In this document: one piece after another, positions 47,801-59,300 of the stretch
Layout: every line of letters begins with the position of its first letter
How positions within the stretch are numbered: the first letter of the stretch is position 1
Source: Paraphaeosphaeria minitans
Lineage: Eukaryota; Ascomycota; Dothideomycetes; Pleosporales; Didymosphaeriaceae
Length of the DNA: 64,000 bases
Direction of reading: 5' to 3'
NCBI GenBank assembly: GCA_015832175.1
Contig: WJXW01000009.1
Coordinates: forward strand, 930,001 to 994,000
Made by a program: the position numbers and the translations under genes
The notes under the pieces: model-generated
What the model was told of the DNA's origin: nothing
What the model saw: only the letters and a program-made list of their open reading frames with translations
Database searches by the model: none

Positions 47801-50001
47801 ACATATTTATTATTACGTATATAGATAATATCTTCGTTTTTTCTAAAAACGAATTAGACCACACTAAGTATATATAGATAGTACTAGAAGTACTAGACAA
47901 AGTATACCTTCGTATTAAACTTAAGAAATATAAGTTTAACGTTAAATAACTTAAATTCCTAGGACACATTATTACTATAGAAGGAATTAAGATAGCACTA
48001 AGTAAAGTTAAATACATTAAGAACTAGCTAATACTAAAGATAGCTAAGAATATCTAAGAATTCTTAGGATTCTGTGTATTTAATTAACAATTCATCTAAG
48101 ATTACGTAAAGGTTATAATATCTTTAATAAATTTTATAAAGAAGGACGTACCCTTTAAATAGACAAATAAGTGTAGAATGTTATTCTAACTCCTTAAGAT
48201 AGCATGTATTATAGAACCTATCCTTATTTATTTTAGAAGTGATAAACTACTACGCTTTAAAATAGACGCTAGCGATCTTACGCTAGGCGCCTACGCTAAA
48301 TAAGAACGTAATAGTAAATAGCACCTAATTACCTATTACTTATGCAAATTTAATAACGCCAAAACACAATACAACGTATATAATAAAGAACTCTACGCTA
48401 TTATTAAAGCCTTAAAGCACTAGAGGATTTATACACTTAGTTACTTAACGCTAGAAATCTACACAGATTATAAGAACCTTCTAAGGTTCATAATAATAAA
48501 AGAACTTACGCTATAACAACAAAGATAGTTATAAACCACTAGGCAGTATAAGTTTAAAATTATTTATATAGCTAGAAAAGAAAATAGCAGAGCAGACGCT
48601 CTTAGCTAACAAAGTAATCTAGTAGGAGAAAAGGTAAAAACCTTCTTTGCAATCCTTTGTAAAGCCAAAGATAAATCTCTAGAGCTAATAGTAGAACTAA
48701 ATTAACTTTTAGTAATTAACTAAGAAGTTCTAGAACATCTACGGACTAAGATTATCTAACAATACCACAATAACTCTATGTACGGACACCTAGGCATTAC
48801 AAAGACAATAGAACTTATCTAAAGGAATTACACCTTTAAAGGAATTAAGGAAGCTGTAATAACTTACACCTATAAATGTGCAGAATACTAAAGAAACAAA
48901 CACAGCACATATCTTAAATATAGAGAGATATAAGCAATTAGAATACTAATAGCACTATAGAAAGACATCGCTATGGATTTTATTATAGGAATTCTAAACT
49001 CTAAGGATCTAACAATAGGAATTAAATACAACAGTATACTAGTAATAGTCTACTAACTAACTAAGTATATTAAGCTTATTCTATATCTTAAAGAAATAAT
49101 AGTAAAGGAACTCGCTTTTCTTATCCTAGACTAACTAATTAGACACCACAGAATCCTAAAAATAATTATTAGCGATAGAGACAAGCTCTTTACGTTAAAT
49201 TATTAAATAACGCTTATAGTACTACTTAGAACGAAACAAAAGCTATTAACAGCTTACCATCTATAAACAGACAGATAGACAGAATGTACAAACTAAACTA
49301 TAGAAACGTACCTACGCATCTACTGTAATAGTTAGAAGAATAACTAGGTTTTATTACTACCTATAGCACAGTTAGCCTATAATAACAAAGTATTAGCAGT
49401 ATTAGAATATACACTATTTTATGTAAACTATAGAAGACACCTACATCTCTTTAACCAATAATTTCCTACAACAATTAAAGCAAAAGAAGCTATAGATATA
49501 GTAAAAAACATAAAGAAAATACACTAACAACTCTAAGAGAATTTTAAAAAAGCTTAGCAGCAATTAATTTTATATTAAAACTAAAAACAAAAAATGGCAC
49601 CTTAGCTAAAGAAGGGGGATAAAGTATATCTACTTATAAAGAATCTTTAAACTTAGAAGAAAAAACATAAAAAACTAGATTATATTAAGGTTAGACTATT
49701 TTACATTTCTAAGTAAATATCACTAGTAAACTATAAGTTAGAACTACCGCTAGATGCAAAAATACACCTAGTATTCTATATATTACTACTAGAACTAGTA
49801 AACCCTAATACACTAGTTAGAACTACCTTCTACTACAGAACTAAAGAAGAAAATAAATTTAAGGTTAAAAGAATTCTAGAATATAATTAGCATAGCAACG
49901 TGTACCTTATTAAGTAAAAAGGTTACCTATATAGTAAAAACACTTAGGAACTAGAGAACCACCTAGGAAACTGTTAACAAAAGATTAAAGAATTCTATTA
50001 A
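44822..50001 (+). pseudogene. D gag-pol with chromodomain, RIP-inactivated
   Basis: Start codon seen as ATA at 44822. The zinc knuckle at 45689-45735 keeps three Cys (C-F-T-C...N-C) with His changed to Tyr. Protease near 46765-46790 is in the -1 frame relative to gag; the shift falls near 46690. Reverse transcriptase has YIDN near 47817-47830, RNase H lies near 48262-48310 and integrase HHCC near 48785-48895. The first two catalytic Asp are still encoded (M-D-F near 48973 and S-D-R near 49180), and TER Glu is near 49282. The chromodomain is at 49862-49985. The stop is at 49999-50001. Confidence 0.9.
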
Positions 50002-50009
50002 TAGACTTA

Positions 50010-50529
50010 CCTAAAACAGTAATACTAAAGAATTATCCTAGAACTTAGGAGGCAGGTTGTCTATCACTAACTATATAGACGTACTAAATTTAGCTAGACT
50101 AGTAGGCTAAGTAGGATAAGCTAGATCCTCCTCTAACTCTAGCTCTGCTAGAGCAGCGCTCTCTACTATAATAACCTTACTAGCACGCTTCTTATTCTAC
50201 GCTAACTATTTTACTAACTAATCCTCTTTCGCGCACGCTACGCGTAAGGCCTTAAACACTATATTTTATTCTTTTCGCGCCTCTAATATTTACGCCTCTA
50301 ACTTCTTCTTCTTAGTAATTAACTATAAGAACTTGTTCCTAGTAATAGCTATATTATACTTTAAGCCTTATTTCTAACACTTACTACACTTCCTTAAGCT
50401 AACGTAGACTTTATAAACACAGGAGTGCGACTTATAAAAAAAGCACTTTAACACTATAACTAATCTATAGTTTTTAATAGTAAAGATAAGGTTGTAACAA
50501 CGCTTTGTAAAGTTACAGTTAGCAGGCAT
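50010..50529 (-). pseudogene. D antisense accessory gene, Cys-rich plus coiled-coil-like
   Basis: The ATG is intact at 50529-50527, only 38 bp from the 3' LTR; it runs convergently toward the pol stop. It has several N-terminal Cys and aromatic residues, then K-C-S-K-C-x-x-x-G-x-K-[C] near 50355-50400, a charged stretch K-K-K-K-L-E-A-x-I-L-E-A near 50270-50320, and an acidic part E-L-E-L-E-E-D near 50115-50135. Fewer stops than in pol. Same layout as in B and C. Function unknown; DNA or RNA binding by the Cys motif is only a guess. Confidence 0.65.
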
Positions 50530-50550
50530 AATTCTTTAGGACAAAGAATA

Positions 50551-50566
50551 GAAAGGGAGGGGATAA
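50551..50566 (+). other. Polypurine tract of D
   Basis: The tract gaaagggaggggataa abuts the LTR start TGTTATG. Confidence 0.85.
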
Positions 50567-50978
50567 TGTTATGTACTAGATAACAATATAGGAACTTAGG
50601 CGCTTATAAAGGTGTAATAGGATAGTAATAGGGTTATAAATGTAATAAAAGAGACGCTAAGCAACTTAGATTAGGTTACGTAATATACTTAGTTACTTAG
50701 TGGCACTAAGCAGCAGAGTAAGTTACGTAATATACTTAGTTACTTAGTAACACTAAGTAATAGAGCAGCCCTATTATATAGAAATATAAGAATGGACCTC
50801 CATACTCGTGTTTAATCTATTTATTAATCTATTGTTTAAATTCTAGCAGACCAAATTGTTAACTCGTTACACTTTGTAAGATACTATTATATTAATAAGA
50901 CCTTCTACCTTCCGTAAGTACTCCTGCCTAAGAACCAACCTTAACCCTTTAGGACTAGCTACCCTCTTGGATTTAACA
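50567..50978 (+). repeat. 3' LTR of D (412 bp)
   Basis: Begins TGTTATGTACTAG (TG intact) directly after the purine tract and ends GGATTTAACA. Confidence 0.94.
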
Positions 50979-51813
50979 ATATACTACCTACTCCTCCTAC
51001 TATACTATTATATTTATAACATGTTTTATATTTCCCTCCTTTATTAATAGAAACTAAGGCTAAGAGTAAAAGACATTAACACCTAACTACTAGAGGCTAT
51101 ACTTAAAAAAAGAAAAGCCTAGAAAATAGAAAACATTCTAGCTAAGCGAATAAGAATAGAGTAAAAGTAATACTTACTCTACTAGAAAGGCTATAATAAG
51201 ACTTAGAATACCTAGATTCTAGAATTAGACTTTAAAAATATAGATAACTTAGTCTAAACTTTTAAAGAAAAAAGAGCTGCGTATATAAAAAGGATGTAAA
51301 GAATATAATAAGAGTATATAGAACGTAGATATAATATATATTATTATAGAGCACTATAGCTTATAGAGCACTTATAGCTTATTAAAAATATCTACCTAAG
51401 CCCTATAGGCTAGCTTTTAAAAAGTAATCTAACTAAACTACGCGCTACCTATTCCCCCCCTACTTATTATTCTTATAATCTTTACTATCTTTACTATTCT
51501 TACCTACTACACCTCTAGTAGTAACCTCCTCTTTACTTTCTTTATTACTATTATTTAAGTTACCCTTATTATAGTAAAGAGTACACGCTAGATTAAGCTA
51601 GGGTAAGCTATTAGCATATATTTTAAGTATAGAAAAGATATAAACTTACTATCTACTATATAAGGGGAATAACTACTTTAAGAGTACTAGTAATCTAACG
51701 CTACTCTACTAGAATTAAGCCTGGGTACTAAGGGCTAGTAGTAGGCACCTCGGTTATTACACCTATAGGTGTACTAATATAAGCTATAATACGCTAGTAA
51801 TTAGCTAGCTCTA
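50979..51813 (+). pseudogene. X2 chromodomain and start of the 3' region, piece 4
   Basis: Begins with the second atata of D. The chromodomain-like block is near 51112-51265 (I-L-A-K, then Y-x-K-G-Y-N, then T-x-I-L-E). The remainder matches X1 18200-18685 and then stops abruptly at the outer end of an inverted X-family LTR. Confidence 0.78.
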
Positions 51814-51899
51814 TATAAGGTCTAGTTATAGGCAATAGTACTTACTTCACACTAGGAAGAATAGTAAAAAGATAACTTAGTAGTATTAATAGAATAATA

Positions 51900-51904
51900 C
51901 TTAT
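51900..51904. repeat. Target duplication of Z2 (cttat), left copy
   Basis: The second copy is at 54986-54990. The empty homologue at the 5' LTR of X3 reads atacttatcttatat near 61257. Confidence 0.93.
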
Positions 51905-52142
51905 TATAGATTTGGCTTAATCTGTAATTAAGTATTTAAGGGTTAATAGTATACTATCGTACAAAGGGTAAAAAGTAGGTTTAATTAATTACGTCTTGTC
52001 TATTGTATAAAGGGGTACTAAGGACCTTATAAAGTCTCTACCTCTTAGTGCTAACCTAAGCAGTGGGTCCTTATGCGGGTCCCTATAGGTAGGTAGGCCC
52101 CCACTTTACTTAGTGCTACTTGTATAATAAACTATACAGACA
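51905..52142 (-). repeat. 3' LTR of Z2 (238 bp)
   Basis: Begins TATAGATTTGG (TG to TA) and ends ATACAGACA. Confidence 0.93.
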
Positions 52143-52489
52143 CTAGTAACTTTTCTTTTATATAATAGCCTATATCTATTATATGCCTCCCTTTCCTATC
52201 CTTTTTTATCTATACAGTTAGCCTTCCCTTATTAGAATAGATTGTAAGGTAAGTGCAGTGTTACTATATAGTAGAAATCCTATTTACACCTACTTTTATA
52301 CAAATAGGTAGTAATAGCTAACCTACTTAGTTCTTACTCTACCCCCTCGCATAGTAGCAGAGCCGCATTATATAATAAGGCTTTTTCTAGGCATGTACCT
52401 TATGCGCAAATAGAAAGTAGAGTATTAAGTAATATAATGCTTAGCGCTAGATCTTAGTAAGTAGGTATAAAAGGATGTCTCCTAGCTCC

Positions 52490-54440
52490 CCTAAAGCTAA
52501 TATTAGTAGATCCTAGTAACTAGTCTACTTTAGTAGTTAGGCTTTTGTATAAGTAGGCAGTGAGCTAGTCCTTTCCTACTATAGATACTTATGCGGCGCC
52601 TATATCCTGGAGTTCTTCTTAGTACTTTGTATAATACTAACTAGCTAAAGTAAATAGTTATGTAAGTTCCTTTATATTCTTATTATCTTTACTATCTTAG
52701 ATGTCTTTGCGAGTTATATAATAAAGGTAGGTAGTAGAAGTAAGGTATAAAGTAGCCTTCTATACTTTTTCTTTATTACCCTATTAGTCTTATTTATCTT
52801 CCTCCTCTTTTATATAATAGTCTTCTTCCTCTAACTCTCTTTTAAAGTTAAAAATGTATACTTATACATTTATAGTAGAGGGTTTATATTTATAAAAGTT
52901 AGCGTATAATAATATATATTACCTTCTAGCTTACTAGGTATCCCTTAGTAGATAGTTAGTAGACTAGCATCCTTCTTTATAGTATATAAAGTATTTCTAC
53001 TTTATATAAGAGCTTAAACTTCTAAAGTTGCCCCTTTCTTTTAGTCTAAAGGTTAATCTGCCTCTAGAGGGGCTAGATCCTCTTATATAATTAGGATTAT
53101 TATATTATTAATTAGTGTAGTACACCTGTTTACTATTTTAGAAGAACTATAACTTCTTCCTATCTTTAGTAACTTAGAGTAATATATAAAGATTACTAAG
53201 TAAGCCTTCTACTATGTTTTTAGAGTTAAACATAGCTTATTTAAGGTTAGGATAGCTGCAGCATGCTTATATAATAGTAGTATATAGTTATAGTTTACTA
53301 ATAAAGTCTTATCTAAAAGCCCTTTAGGCTAAAGTAAGCTTATTAATTATTACTTCTAGGGCCTCGTGTAATATAGGGGCTAGATTATCCCTTTTATAGC
53401 GTATAAAGGTAAGAGTGGTCTAGTCTGTCTAGTACTAATTATAATTAACACTAGTATTAAAGTGCCTATTTAGTCTATTGTACAATTCATCCTATAGAAG
53501 TTCTAGTCTAATATTGTATAGGTAGTAGGTGCTCGCACAATTAGAAAGGATTCCTAAGAAAATATTTATATACTAGTCTTATAGTATACATAGCCTATAG
53601 CATAGTTTTCTAAAAATTCTTACCTTATCTGCTAGAATATCGTACAGCCTACTAGTATAGTTATTCTTTTTACTCTAAGCCTTCTAAAAGAGGATAATCT
53701 TATCTAGCTAGATATAAGCATAATCTTCTAGTTATTAAAGAGACTAGGAGTGTCTAGACTCTTTATACAATATAGTTTGTTAGGCAAAAGCAGTCTAGAT
53801 TTTAGGCTACTACTACTAGTGTAGTTCTATATATAGTGTCTCTATCCTCGCATGTATAGGGATAGGCCCTAGCTGTGCTCTATATATATATATTACCTAC
53901 AAATAGTGTAGGTTACATTATTAGGATTATGCGAAGTAGTTTAGGTTATAGTTATAGTATTATTATATAAAGGGTTTATAGCTTATAGTTAAGCTGTAAT
54001 AGTCTAAAGAGTTTCTTTATATATATGTCTTTTATTATAATATTAATAGCAACAAAGCCTTCTTTTATAAGAAAAGTAATAAGCTCTCTTCTTACTATAT
54101 AACTAATTTTATTAAAGGTTCTCTCCTTCTAGTTATTAAAGTCTTTAGTAAAAGAAGAGATTACCTCTTTACTTTTAAGGCTACTTACGTAATATTACGC
54201 AATTATATACACTATATAAGTATTTGGCTATTTTAGAGAAGGGGGTAGGTAGCTATATAAATCTACTCTGTCTACTTAGTACTTTTATGCGATCTCTATT
54301 CTTAAGGTAATAGCCTTAATATTTATTACTTCCTCTACTTATTAAAGCTATGTTGCTTTATCTGCTTACTAAGGAGGCAGTATTAATTATTACGCGACGT
54401 CTTTAGGTTATAGTTCCTTTAGGAAGTCTCCTAGTCTTAA
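52490..54440 (-). pseudogene. Z2 remnant of gag and start of pol
   Basis: Matches Z1 from about 40470 to 42431. The start ATG position reads ATA (near 54450-54448), so unlike Z1 the start itself is hit by RIP. No reverse transcriptase or RNase H is left, so even before RIP this copy would have depended on enzymes supplied by a full Z element. Confidence 0.82.
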
Positions 54441-54747
54441 AGCTATATTATTATTATTATCTTTCTTAGTCGTGCGACGTGTCTACTTTTAGTTATTGCT
54501 AGTTTAATTATACGACGTGTTTTTTAGGGTTATAAGGGGGTTTACTATCTCCTTTCTTCCTATAGAATAGCTTAGACTAGATTATACAACTCTTTATAGA
54601 TATATGCGCTTTGTTTCTACTTATTGTATAATCTAAAATTCAACCTCTAGTAAAGGTAATAATACAGAGCCTACGCATCTAGCTTATAGGGCGTTCTGTC
54701 TTTAGACCTTACTAGTTTGTAGTTAATTAGAATTAACCACTAATTAG

Positions 54748-54985
54748 TGTAGATTTGGCTTAATCTGTAATTAAGCATTTAAGGGTTAATAGTATACTAT
54801 TATGTAAAGGGTAAGAAGTAGGTTTAATTAATTACGTCTTATCTATTGTACAAAGGGGCACTAAGGACATTATAAAGTCTCTGCCTCTTAGTGCTAACCT
54901 AAGCAGTAGGTCCTTATGTAGGTCCCTATAGGTAGGCAGGCCCCTACTTTACTTAGTGCTACTTGTATAATAAACTGTATAAACA
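54748..54985 (-). repeat. 5' LTR of Z2 (238 bp)
   Basis: Begins TGTAGATTTGG and ends GTATAAACA; same length as the other three Z LTRs. Confidence 0.93.
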
Positions 54986-54990
54986 CTTAT

Positions 54991-55114
54991 TTTATATAGA
55001 GTTAGGGCGTAGTGTAGGTTTTATATAGCTAGCTTACTTAGCGCATAGGCCCTCTATAAATCCTTAGCGCTAGATACCACAACACTATAATAATATTATC
55101 ATCTACCTATTATA
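54991..55114 (-). repeat. 3' LTR of X3, second part
   Basis: With 51814-51904 it gives 215 bp, matching 61171-61385. It is followed by the complement of the purine tract (aacctccccctcc). Confidence 0.86.
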
Positions 55115-56380
55115 AAACCTCCCCCTCCAGCTGTAGTCCTCTGCAGTATACTATAGCCTTAATAAAAACCTTACCCTATAGTAAACAAAAAGAGTATCTA
55201 TAGGGGTACACGTTACGTGTGTAATAACAGCGCGTTATAAGTAAATAGTGTGCATTATAAACGTATTACGTGTGTTATTAATTATAAGACTCTTACTCTT
55301 TCTATTGGCTATAGCCTAGTATAATATAGGGTAGTAGGGCTATAGAGTTTTAACATTATTTTAATCTTTATATACTCTCTACCTATATAATACATAACTA
55401 CTATATTCTTAATATAAATAAAGCGCTTAACCTTTAAACAACCTTTTTAATTATTTAAAATAGTATACTACCTAGTGCCTAAGTATATTAAGAAGTCTAA
55501 CCTACGTAGTGCTACTACCTTCGCGTTTAGTAGAGATACTAAGTATATAAAGTATAATATAGTGCTTATAACTTATATACGCTGCACGTAGAACTTAGTA
55601 AAACTTTTTAAAGACTGTATAAAAGATAAAAATAAGCGCTATAACTATTACGTTAAGGGTAATCGCAGAGACTATAACTTAATATATCTAGAGTCACGCG
55701 CTATATATACACTTTAGGTAATACTTATAGGTGCTAAAGGTAATAAATAGGCGCCGTAATTACCTATACGCCCTTCGTAACTACTACTATATTGTAGTTA
55801 TAGAGACCCTAGGTAGATAGTGTAAGATAGATAAATATATAAAGATAGTAGGCTTAAAGCTAGCTTATTACTAAAAGTAATTTAACTTAGAACTAGCTAA
55901 CTGCTAGTATACTTATAGGTATAGTAACTTAAGTGCCTACTACTAGCCCTTAGTACCTAGACTTAATCCTAGTAGAGTAGCGTTAGATTACTAGTGCTTT
56001 TAAGGTAGTTATTCTTCTTATATAGTAGATAGTAAGTTTATACCTTTCTTCTATTTAATAGGTATACTAATAGCTTACTTTAAGTTAATCTAGTGTCTAT
56101 TCCTTGCTATAATAAAGGAAACTTAAATAATAGTAATAAAAAGAGTAGAGAGGAGGTTACTACTAGAAGTGTAGTAAGTAAGAATAGTAAGGATAGTAAG
56201 AATTATAAGAATAATAAGTAGGGGGGAGTGTAAGCGGCGTGTAGTTTAGTTAGATCGCTTCTTAGAAACTATCCTATAGGCCTTAGGTAGATACTTTTAA
56301 TAAGCTATAAGTACTCTATAAGCTATAGTGTTCTATAATAATATATATTATATCTACGTTTTATATACTCTTATTATATC
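55115..56380. other. X3 region between pol and 3' LTR
   Basis: Homologous to X1 18190-19452. A plus-strand (antisense to pol) frame from about 55540 to 56230 can be followed through RIP stops, but frames on the other strand can too. No domain recognised. Confidence 0.35.
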
Positions 56381-59300
56381 CTTTACTTTTTTTTTATATA
56401 CGCAGCTCTTTTCCCTTTAAAAGTTTAGACTAAGTTATTTATATCTTTAAAGTCTAACTCTAGAATCTAGGTATTCTAAGTTTTATTATAGCCTTTTTAG
56501 TAGCGTATGTATTACTTTTACTATTTTTTTATTTACTTAGCTAGGATTTCTTCTACTTCCTAGACTTCTCTTTTTTTAGATATAACCTCTAGTATTCACT
56601 CCTAGCCTTAGTTTCTATTATTTATAAAGGGAATTGTAAAATACATTATAAATATAATAGTGTAGTAGGAGGAGTAGGTGGTATACGTACGTTCTAACTA
56701 CGTCCTACACTTAGAAGGGCCTAATAAATCTTCCTAATAGCTTCTTACTTAGTTATTTAGGCATATATATTTTTTTTATACTAAGTAGAAGTAAGTCGCC
56801 TCTCCTAAATAACACTTACTTATACTTCTTATTATAGTACTAACTCTAATACTCTTATACTAAGTATAAGTGCTCTGTAAGCAATACGTATACGCTATAT
56901 ATATATTTTACTCTCTTAACTATATTTAGTAGCTCCCCCTTTGGCCTACTATCTATAAAAGGCGTAGTAAGGATAGGGTGCTTACTATTTATAATATAGA
57001 TAGGCGTTATTTTTATTAAATTATAGAAAGAGTTATTATAAACAAATTAAGCTATTAGGAGCAGTTTAACCTAATTTATTTATAAAGTGGTAATGAATAT
57101 ACAAAGGTATTATTTAAGTATTTAATTCTAGCGCTCTATTTACCTATTTATTTAATGGTAGAAAGTAGTGCTAAGCCTACGCTTTACCTATAGTTAGTAG
57201 TATATTTCTGCCCAGAAAGTAGAGGTAAAGATAAAGCCCCTATTAGATATAATACCTTTCTAAATACTAAACTTTAAGATAACCTCTTAGAAGTAGGCTT
57301 CTACAAATTCCTTTACATCCTATATTTTTTATACAAGGATATAAATAGCTATTATAAAGAAGTAGTATATAATTGTAAGAATTACATTAAAAGCGCAGCT
57401 ACCTTAATTCTTTATTAGTAAAATTTTAGCTATAAAGTCTAGTAAGACTTCCTTAAAGATATCCTTTAGCGTTAGAAGAGGTAATAGCTGGCTATACTTA
57501 CTATGCCTTAGAGTTTTACTACTTTAGTAGATAGTATAAGTTCTTATATACTTTTAAATATCTTAATCTATAAGAGAATAATAGTAGGTCCTCTTAATAG
57601 CCTTAAGCATTCTATATATACTAAAGTAGCCTACTATATACGTGTTATAGTGCTAGAATAAAATCTTTTACCTAATTACTAGTTTATCTAGAATGTATAA
57701 TCTATTATTATACTTTAGGACTTCTATTTTATTAAGGCGCTATACTTACGCCTAACTCCTACTTTAAGTGCTTCTCTTATATCCTAAGCTAGTAATACGC
57801 TTAATAGTAAAGGTGTCCCTTTACTAAAGCTACTAAACTTTAGTAATAAGGTTAGACTCTTTTATTATAGGTTTACTACTAACTAATACTCTAGCTAGTA
57901 AGCGTAATACGTATAGCGTGTATACTATAGCACTAGTAGTAGGGACCCTTATAGCTCTGTAAATATTAGTAATATACGTCTTATATACGCCTAATAAGCT
58001 TAGCTAATTTATAAATCTACTTACTCTACTATACTTAGTCCTCTATAGTGTTTTGTTCTATAGGGTAGGTAATAAATAGGTTAGTAATAGGTTCTTCTAT
58101 ACGTAATTTACCCTCCTTTATAGTCTATCTACTAGATTTATTTTCCCTAGGTAGTGTTTTACTTTAAAATTAAAAGCTACTAGGTATATTACCTATTATA
58201 CTTATTATAGGTTTAGCTTCTATACAGCGCGTATACCGCGTAGGTTATTATAGTTACTTAGCACTTAGATTGTGTACTATATTCTGTCTAGATAATGTCT
58301 CTATTACTTAAAGTAGTAGATAATAGTAATAAGCTTAAAGTTATATACCTTATAATTTAGCTCTGTAGCTTAAAGTTTCCTTAATATAAAAGTAACTAGG
58401 TGCCACTTCTAGTCCTTAAATAGCTACAAAAGAATACTATATATTATAAAAAGAGATATATTAGTCTCTAATTAGATTAGTAATATAAGGTTAAAGTGGC
58501 GTAGGATAGGCGCACTTAAGAAGCGCGTTTTAGGTATTTTAAAAATATTATTAGCCTTTACTAACTATTAGAACACTTAGTTCTTCTTAAGTAGGTCTAA
58601 GAGAGGAGTAGTCTCTTACGTATCTACCTTAATAAATTGCCTATAAAAGTTTATAAAGCCTAGAAATAACTAGAGCTCTTAGATACTAGTTAGCTGTAGC
58701 TATTCTATAATAGTTACTATACGCACAGAATTAGCGCACATTCCTTACGTAGTTATAATAAAACTAAGAAAGTAGACTTTGCCTAAGGCGAATATACACT
58801 TAGTTAAATTAATAAAAACTTAAGCCTTACGTAGTAATTTAAGCACAGCGTATATAGTATACTAATAAAACGTAAAATTCTTATTATAGGTATAGATAAG
58901 TATATTATCTAGATATATAATATATATATAATCTAGGTGTAACACTAGTGCCTTATTAATATATACCTAGAAGCTCGCAGGGGTATTAGTTATGCTAAAT
59001 AGTATTACTAGGTATTTAAAGTAGCTATAGTAAGTTTAGAATATAGTTTTCTACTTATCTCCTACTTAGATCTAAATTCTATAGTAGGCGTTGTAAAGAT
59101 TAAGGGTCGTATACTAGTATACACCTAATAGGCGGTTAAGCGTCTCTCTAACTAAAGGTAGTAAGTAATAATCTTTAATAGTAATCGCGTTAAGGCCCTA
59201 ATAATCTACGTAAAACTATGGTATACTATTTTTCTTAGGGGTAAATAGAATTAATGCTCTAGGTAGGCTAGTGCTGTGCCTAATCTATTTCTATTTTAAG

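Larger units (their letters stand above)
44393..50978 (+). mobile_element. Chromovirus D (gypsy), complete, RIP-inactivated (6.6 kb)
   Basis: LTRs of 412 bp are at 44393-44804 and 50567-50978. The target duplication atata is at 44388-44392 and 50979-50983. It interrupts X2 after the integrase. It is collinear with C through gag-pol; the antisense gene and U3 are different. Confidence 0.95.
19669..51813 (+). mobile_element. Chromovirus X2 (gypsy), the base element, in four pieces
   Basis: The pieces are 19669-20789, 34120-35885, 43123-44392 and 50979-51813, separated by C (with B), Z1 and D. Joined in that order they follow X1 collinearly. The 5' LTR and about 335 bp are not seen. The 3' end is lost: at 51813 the sequence stops at a point matching X1 near 18685, and inverted element X3 begins. 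It is the oldest element of the window by insertion order and heavily CA/TG-depleted. Confidence 0.85.
51905..54985 (-). mobile_element. Copia element Z2, internally deleted (3.1 kb)
   Basis: LTRs of 238 bp are at 51905-52142 and 54748-54985. The target duplication cttat is at 51900-51904 and 54986-54990. It inserted into the 3' LTR of X3. It aligns with Z1 at both ends but lacks the part of Z1 from about 36478 to 40470: reverse transcriptase, RNase H and most of integrase. What remains (about 52490-54440) is gag and the pre-integrase part. It is more CA/TG-depleted than Z1. Confidence 0.93.

Noticed and set aside
47703..48017. 104-codon minus-strand frame, the longest in the window
   Set aside because: It lies exactly antisense to the reverse transcriptase of D. 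The family explains the plus strand; no independent motif.
55540..56230. Antisense gene in the 3' region of X
   Set aside because: Readable only if TAA/TAG are ignored. In this DNA that is true of several frames on both strands, so it was listed only as an unassigned region.
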